From positions 620,001 to 684,000 of the forward strand of contig NZ_WXEW01000004.1 of assembly GCF_009901565.1 (NCBI RefSeq): 64,000 bases of DNA, given 5' to 3'. This stretch comes from Herbidospora solisilvae. GTDB lineage: Bacteria; Actinomycetota; Actinomycetes; Streptosporangiales; Streptosporangiaceae. Numbering within the stretch: the stretch's first letter is position 1; each line of letters starts with the position of its first letter. Of this stretch, positions 60,599-64,000 are shown in pieces. The notes below the pieces were generated by a model, which did no database searches, was not told where the DNA came from, and was given only the letters and a program-made list of their open reading frames with translations. The translations under genes and the position numbers were made by a program.

Positions 60599-61900
60599 TC
60601 ACAAGTCGATTCGTTCGAGCTTGTTACCGACGGCACGGAAGGAGGCTGCCGTGGAGACCGGGGCGCCGGGGCGGTCGACGTACGCGACGGCCCGGTAGTC
60701 GGCCGTGAACTCCTCCATCGAGACGTTGGCGACCAGGTAGCCGCGCCGTCCGTCGAAGAACGCGAGGTGCGGGTTGCGCTCCAGGACGTCGTCGCGCACG
60801 GCGGGCGGCGCGCTGCTGATCGCGGTCGCGACGAATTCCACGCCCCTGTCAAGGCGGGCCGCCCAGGCGTTGTGGACGTCGCCGCTCAGCACCACGAAGT
60901 TCTCCGGCGCGGCGTCGAGGACCTTCCGGCGGCTCTGCGGATAGGCGTCCCAGGCGTCGGTGCTCGGCGGGTTGCGGGGCGCGAAGAACAGCGCCTGGGC
61001 GAGCACGGTCCAGCGGGCGGTGGAGGCCTTGAGCCGGTCGAGCAGCCACGTCGTCTGGGCCGGGCCGAGGATGTCGCCCGCCACGCGGTACTGCCGCGCG
61101 TCGGCCACCAGCAGGTCGAGCACCTTGCCGAAGGGACGCCACCGGTAGTACTGCATCGTGTCGCCGGACGGCTTGACCCGATAGGGCAGATGCTCGGCGT
61201 TGGCCTGGTAGGCGGCCTTCCTCCGCTTCGGGTCGCCGGTGCGGCCCCCGTAGTTGTTCACCACCTCGTGGTCGTCGGGGATGGTGATCCACGGCGCGGC
61301 GGCGTGGGCGGCCTGCAGGTCGGGGTCGAGGCGGTAGAGGGCGTACCGCTCGCGGTAGGCGTTGAGGGTGGTGCAGGCGGCGGTCGAGTCCTTCAGCGGC
61401 CGCACATAACGGCCCGGCTCGGGGACCGCGGGTTTGCCGTACTCGTAGATGTAGTCGCCGAGATGAAGGATGACGTCGGGCTCGTCGGCGACCAGGTGCC
61501 GGTAGGCGGTGAAGTGGCCGTGCTCGTAGCGCTGGCAGCTCGCCACCGCGATGCGCAGCGGCGCCGTCGAGGCGGGGGCGGGCGCGGTCTTGGTACGGCC
61601 CACGCGCGAGGTGTGGCCGTCGGCGCGGAACCGGTAGAAGTAGACCGACGCCGGGCGTAAGCCGGTGACCTTGACGTGCACGCTGTGCGCGCCGGAGGGC
61701 TGCGCCCTGGCCGTGCCCGACGCCGTGAGCTTCGCGAACGTGTCGTCCTCGGCCACCTCCCACCGCACGTCGAACGTGCTCGCGGGCATGCCGCCGCCGT
61801 TCAGGGGGTCGGGGGCGAGCCGGGTCCAGATGATGACGCCGTCGGGCGCGGGCTCCCCCGAGGCGACGCCCAGTGTGAACGGGAATTTGATTTTCGCCAT
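60599..61900 (-). CDS. PhoD-like alkaline phosphatase/phosphodiesterase without signal peptide
   Basis: The 433-residue protein has the PhoD N-terminal fibronectin-like domain (LGVASGEPAPDGVIIWTRLAPDP). The metallophosphatase domain follows: IAVASCQ, ILHLGDYIYEYG, WITIPDDHEVVNNYGG, and FVVLSGDVHNAWA. PhoD enzymes are normally exported by Tat and hydrolyse phosphodiesters and teichoic acids. Here the protein starts MAKIKFPFTLGVAS with no signal peptide and no in-frame upstream extension carrying one, so it may act in the cytoplasm. It is divergent to a TetR gene. Confidence 0.88.
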   Translation of the reverse strand: MAKIKFPFTLGVASGEPAPDGVIIWTRLAPDPLNGGGMPASTFDVRWEVAEDDTFAKLTASGTARAQPSGAHSVHVKVTGLRPASVYFYRFRADGHTSRVGRTKTAPAPASTAPLRIAVASCQRYEHGHFTAYRHLVADEPDVILHLGDYIYEYGKPAVPEPGRYVRPLKDSTAACTTLNAYRERYALYRLDPDLQAAHAAAPWITIPDDHEVVNNYGGRTGDPKRRKAAYQANAEHLPYRVKPSGDTMQYYRWRPFGKVLDLLVADARQYRVAGDILGPAQTTWLLDRLKASTARWTVLAQALFFAPRNPPSTDAWDAYPQSRRKVLDAAPENFVVLSGDVHNAWAARLDRGVEFVATAISSAPPAVRDDVLERNPHLAFFDGRRGYLVANVSMEEFTADYRAVAYVDRPGAPVSTAASFRAVGNKLERIDL

Positions 61901-61950
61901 CCTCGATCATCGCCGATTCCGCGCTCTGAATGGCCCGTCGGCGCCAACAG

Positions 61951-61961
61951 CCCATAATGGG
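61951..61961 (+). promoter_or_regulatory. -10 element and palindrome at the TetR start
   Basis: CATAAT (61953-61958) lies 6 bp before the GTG at 61965, so transcription would begin at or next to the start codon (leaderless). The same bases form CCCAT-A-ATGGG (61951-61961), which could let the TetR protein repress its own promoter. Confidence 0.5.
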
Positions 61962-61964
61962 TGG

Positions 61965-62618
61965 GTGAACCAGCGCAAGAGCACCGCGACGGCGCGCAGA
62001 AACCATGGGGTGACCGCCTCGGAGCGCCGCGACCACCTGGTCAAACTGGCGGCTGAACTGTTCGCGCGCAAGGGCTTTCAGGCCACCACCGTCCGGAACA
62101 TCGCCGACGAGGCCGGGATCCTGTCCGGCAGCCTCTACCACCACTTCGACTCCAAGGAGTCGATCGTCGACGAGGTCCTGCGTACCTTCCTCGACGACCT
62201 GACCGCGCGCTACCGGGTCATCCTCGACTCCGGGAAGGGCCCGGCCGAGGTGCTCGCCCAGATGGTCCGCACCGGCTTCGCCACGCTCGAACCCCACCGG
62301 GCCGCGATCACCGTCATGCAGAACGACTGGAACTACCTGCGCTCGCTGGAGCACCACCGCTTCGACTACCTCGTGAAGGCCGAAGAGGAGATCGAGCGCA
62401 TGTGGATGGAGCAGATCAAGAAGGGCCAGGCCTCCGGTGAGCTGCGGGCCGACGTCGACCCCAAGCTGACCTACCGCATGCTCCGCGACTCGATCTGGGT
62501 GGCGGTGCGCTGGTTCCGTCCGGGCGGGCGGCTCAACACCACCGCGCTCGCCGACCACTACATCACGGTCCTGTTCGACGGCCTGGCGACCGGAGAGCGG
62601 ACCAGCCAGCCGAAATGA
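61965..62618 (+). CDS. TetR-family regulator, KstR2-like
   Basis: The 217-residue protein has the TetR helix-turn-helix (about 20-66: LAAELFARKGFQATTVRNIA, GILSGSLYHHFDSKESIVDE). Its C-terminal domain closely parallels mycobacterial KstR2, for example YRMLRDSIWVAVRWFRPGG compared with the RDTTWVSVRWYRPGG type. KstR2 controls the late steps of cholesterol-ring catabolism and senses a CoA thioester, so an acyl-CoA ligand is plausible here, but no such catabolic genes are nearby. GTG start, probably leaderless. Stop overlaps the next gene (ATGA). Confidence 0.88.
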   Translation: MNQRKSTATARRNHGVTASERRDHLVKLAAELFARKGFQATTVRNIADEAGILSGSLYHHFDSKESIVDEVLRTFLDDLTARYRVILDSGKGPAEVLAQMVRTGFATLEPHRAAITVMQNDWNYLRSLEHHRFDYLVKAEEEIERMWMEQIKKGQASGELRADVDPKLTYRMLRDSIWVAVRWFRPGGRLNTTALADHYITVLFDGLATGERTSQPK

Positions 62619-63298
62619 GCCTCGTCGACGCGGTGCGGGCCGCTCTGGGCGACCTCGCCGACCCCGAGAAGGCGCCGGTGATGCGGGCTTACATGAAGTC
62701 CGAGATGCCGTTCCTGGGCGTGCAGAGCGGGCCGCGGCGGCTGGCGCTGAAGAAGGTGTTCGCCGACCACCGGCTCGACTCCGCGCCGGTGTGGCGCCGG
62801 GCCGTGCTCGAACTGTGGCGCGAGGCGAAGTACCGCGAGGAGCGCTACGCGGCGGTCGACCTGACGGGCTTCCGCTTCTACCGCCCGTGGCAGACCCTCT
62901 ACACCCTGCCCATGTACGAGGAGATGATCGTCACCGGCGCCTGGTGGGACCTGGTCGACGAACTGGCCGTCCACCGGGTGGGCGGCCTGCTGCGCCAGTT
63001 CCCCGAGACGATGCGCCCGACGATGCTCGACTGGGCCCACAGTCCCGACCTGTGGAAACGCCGCACCGCGATCCTGTCGCAGAACACCTTCAAGGAACAC
63101 ACCGACAGCGCGCTCCTCTACGCCTGCATCGAGCCGAGCCTGTCCGACACCGACTTCTTCGCCCGCAAGGCCATCGGCTGGGCGCTGCGCGAATACGCCA
63201 AGACCGACCCGCGCGAGGTCGTGCGCTACGTCGAGCACCAGGGGCTCAGCGGGTTGTCGCGGCGCGAGGCCCTGAAGAACGTGCCCGGAGGCGGCTGA
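62615..63298 (+). CDS. DNA alkylation repair protein (AlkD-like HEAT-repeat)
   Basis: The 227-residue protein is helical throughout and matches the AlkD-like family: SEMPFLGVQSGPRRLALKKV at the N-terminus, then WREAKYREERYAAVDL, WWDLVDELAVHRVGGLLRQF, LWKRRTAILSQNTFKEHTD and FFARKAIGWALREYAKTDP. AlkD glycosylases excise bulky or cationic alkyl lesions without base flipping. It is translationally coupled to the upstream TetR regulator, an unusual partner for an alkylation repair gene. Confidence 0.88.
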   Translation: MSLVDAVRAALGDLADPEKAPVMRAYMKSEMPFLGVQSGPRRLALKKVFADHRLDSAPVWRRAVLELWREAKYREERYAAVDLTGFRFYRPWQTLYTLPMYEEMIVTGAWWDLVDELAVHRVGGLLRQFPETMRPTMLDWAHSPDLWKRRTAILSQNTFKEHTDSALLYACIEPSLSDTDFFARKAIGWALREYAKTDPREVVRYVEHQGLSGLSRREALKNVPGGG

Positions 63299-63299
63299 A

Positions 63300-63330
63300 C
63301 GGCTCGCGCGCCCCGAATGCGCGCGAGCCG
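63300..63330. terminator. Hairpin between convergent genes
   Basis: CGGCTCGCGCGC (63300-63311) and GCGCGCGAGCCG (63319-63330) form a perfect 12-bp stem with a 7-nt loop directly after the AlkD-like stop. It serves that gene and probably the convergent GH16-like gene too. Confidence 0.8.
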
Positions 63331-63348
63331 CCGGTCAGTCTGCGAGCG

Positions 63349-64000
63349 TCAGCTCGCCGGGACGGTGTCGACCCAGCTCGTGCCCGCGGTGCGGTAGTTG
63401 TTCACGCGCTGGATGACGGTGGCGGGCGCGACCACCTCGTTCTTGGCGTGGTAGAACCAGTCGACCTGCTGGATCCACTGACGCTGGGTGCTGCTGCCGA
63501 CGAGGCCGCCGCTGATGAACCACAGGTTGAAGTTCACCGACTGCACGGTCTCGGGGTAGTAGTCGCCGCCGTGGGTGGCGAACAGCTGGCCGTCGATGTA
63601 GTACTTGATCTCGCCGCCGGAGACCTGGAGAACCAGGTCGTGCCAGCCCGCGTAGCTGATGCGGTTGGCGGTGTGGGTGTTGACCGCCAGCCACGGCTCG
63701 TTGCGGTAGGTCTCCCACGAGGTGGCGTACATGATGTTCGCGGGCTCGCCCCAGCCGCCGTTGGGCAGGTACTCGAAGTCCTGCTCGCTGTAGTTGGGGT
63801 CGAGGTCCTGGTTGAGCGGGGTGATCGTGAAGAAGGTCTGCACGATGTGGTCGCCGTCGGGGCCGGTCGTCGGGGTGTCGGTGAAGAAGACCCGCGCGGC
63901 GTAGGTGCCCTCCAGGAACTTGCGCTGGTGCAGCACCTCCGACTGCTGGGTGCCGGCCGAGGTGCCGTCGGTGACCGACTTGAGCTGGAGGGCCTTGTTG
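63349..64000 (-). CDS. GH16-like secreted polysaccharide hydrolase (5' end outside window)
   Basis: The visible 217 residues form the C-terminal part of a jelly-roll enzyme. FLEGTYAARVFFTDTP is followed by the GH16-type catalytic motif ExDxE as SEQDFEYLPNGGWG, then GWHDLVLQVSGGEIKYYIDG and VNFNLWFISGG. The reading frame stays open to base 64000 (residues before LHQRKF include a KALQLKSVTDG stretch), so the start and any signal peptide lie beyond the window. The overall homology to a specific glucanase class cannot be fixed. Confidence 0.72.
   Translation of the reverse strand, partial: NKALQLKSVTDGTSAGTQQSEVLHQRKFLEGTYAARVFFTDTPTTGPDGDHIVQTFFTITPLNQDLDPNYSEQDFEYLPNGGWGEPANIMYATSWETYRNEPWLAVNTHTANRISYAGWHDLVLQVSGGEIKYYIDGQLFATHGGDYYPETVQSVNFNLWFISGGLVGSSTQRQWIQQVDWFYHAKNEVVAPATVIQRVNNYRTAGTSWVDTVPAS

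Overview
High-GC actinomycete chromosome. The gene content and order (rimP-nusA-ylxR-infB, rbfA-nrnA-truB-ribF, rpsO-pnp-M16 peptidase-dapB), frequent GTG and TTG starts, GTGA/ATGA stop-start overlaps, leaderless starts and many secreted glycan-active proteins suggest a Streptosporangiaceae-like filamentous actinomycete (Nonomuraea or Streptosporangium type). The family assignment is inference; Actinomycetota is close to certain. No rRNA, tRNA, insertion sequence or CRISPR array was found.

Region by region. 1-1050: a partial RadC-type JAB protein and a regulator made of two fused GntR winged helices, possibly a remnant of an integrative element. 1100-3880: two secreted arabinan-type GH43/AbfB enzymes behind a LacI-type operator. 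3867-8420: divergent EamA exporter/MocR regulator, a CGNR zinc-finger protein, a GNAT acetyltransferase and menA. 8592-22765: a 14-kb minus-strand housekeeping block for ribosome maturation, translation initiation, RNA turnover, FMN and lysine/DAP synthesis, divided by strong hairpins. 22850-23265: an unexplained array of about six 61-bp tandem repeats. 23288-33582: Tat lipoprotein/ferritin-like pair, proS, ferredoxin reductase, aldolase, hsp20-MerR heat-shock pair, cutC and a HutC-type regulator.

34040-46544 is largely devoted to surface or exported glycans. GtrA, a glycosyltransferase/polytopic fusion and a CesA-like glycosyltransferase overlap end to end and are followed by a 1364-residue secreted sugar dehydrogenase with PKD and four repeated C-terminal modules. 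A second operon holds a zinc-ribbon epimerase, a GT2, a TIGR04282/DUF2064 nucleotidyltransferase-like protein and a GT87-like membrane protein. 46538-53778: a QorR/QOR2-like divergent pair, a lipoprotein with a decayed duplicate, a membrane VWA/solute-binding pair, a ComB-like protein and glutamate decarboxylase.

53826-64000: an aspartate aminotransferase-like gene and a short threonyl-tRNA synthetase lacking TGS and editing domains. The synthetase is preceded by a 16-codon leader peptide with three consecutive Thr codons and a strong terminator hairpin, a complete-looking ribosome-mediated attenuator. Then follow an SDR behind a perfect palindrome, an ATP-grasp ligase, two paralogous small secreted proteins, a GH3 hexosaminidase, a PhoD-like phosphatase, a KstR2-like TetR regulator, a DNA alkylation repair protein and a partial GH16-like enzyme at the right edge.

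The strongest leads for new biology are the Thr-leader attenuator on the minimal ThrRS, the 61-bp repeat array, the small secreted paralogue pair, the VWA/solute-binding pair and the two glycan operons.
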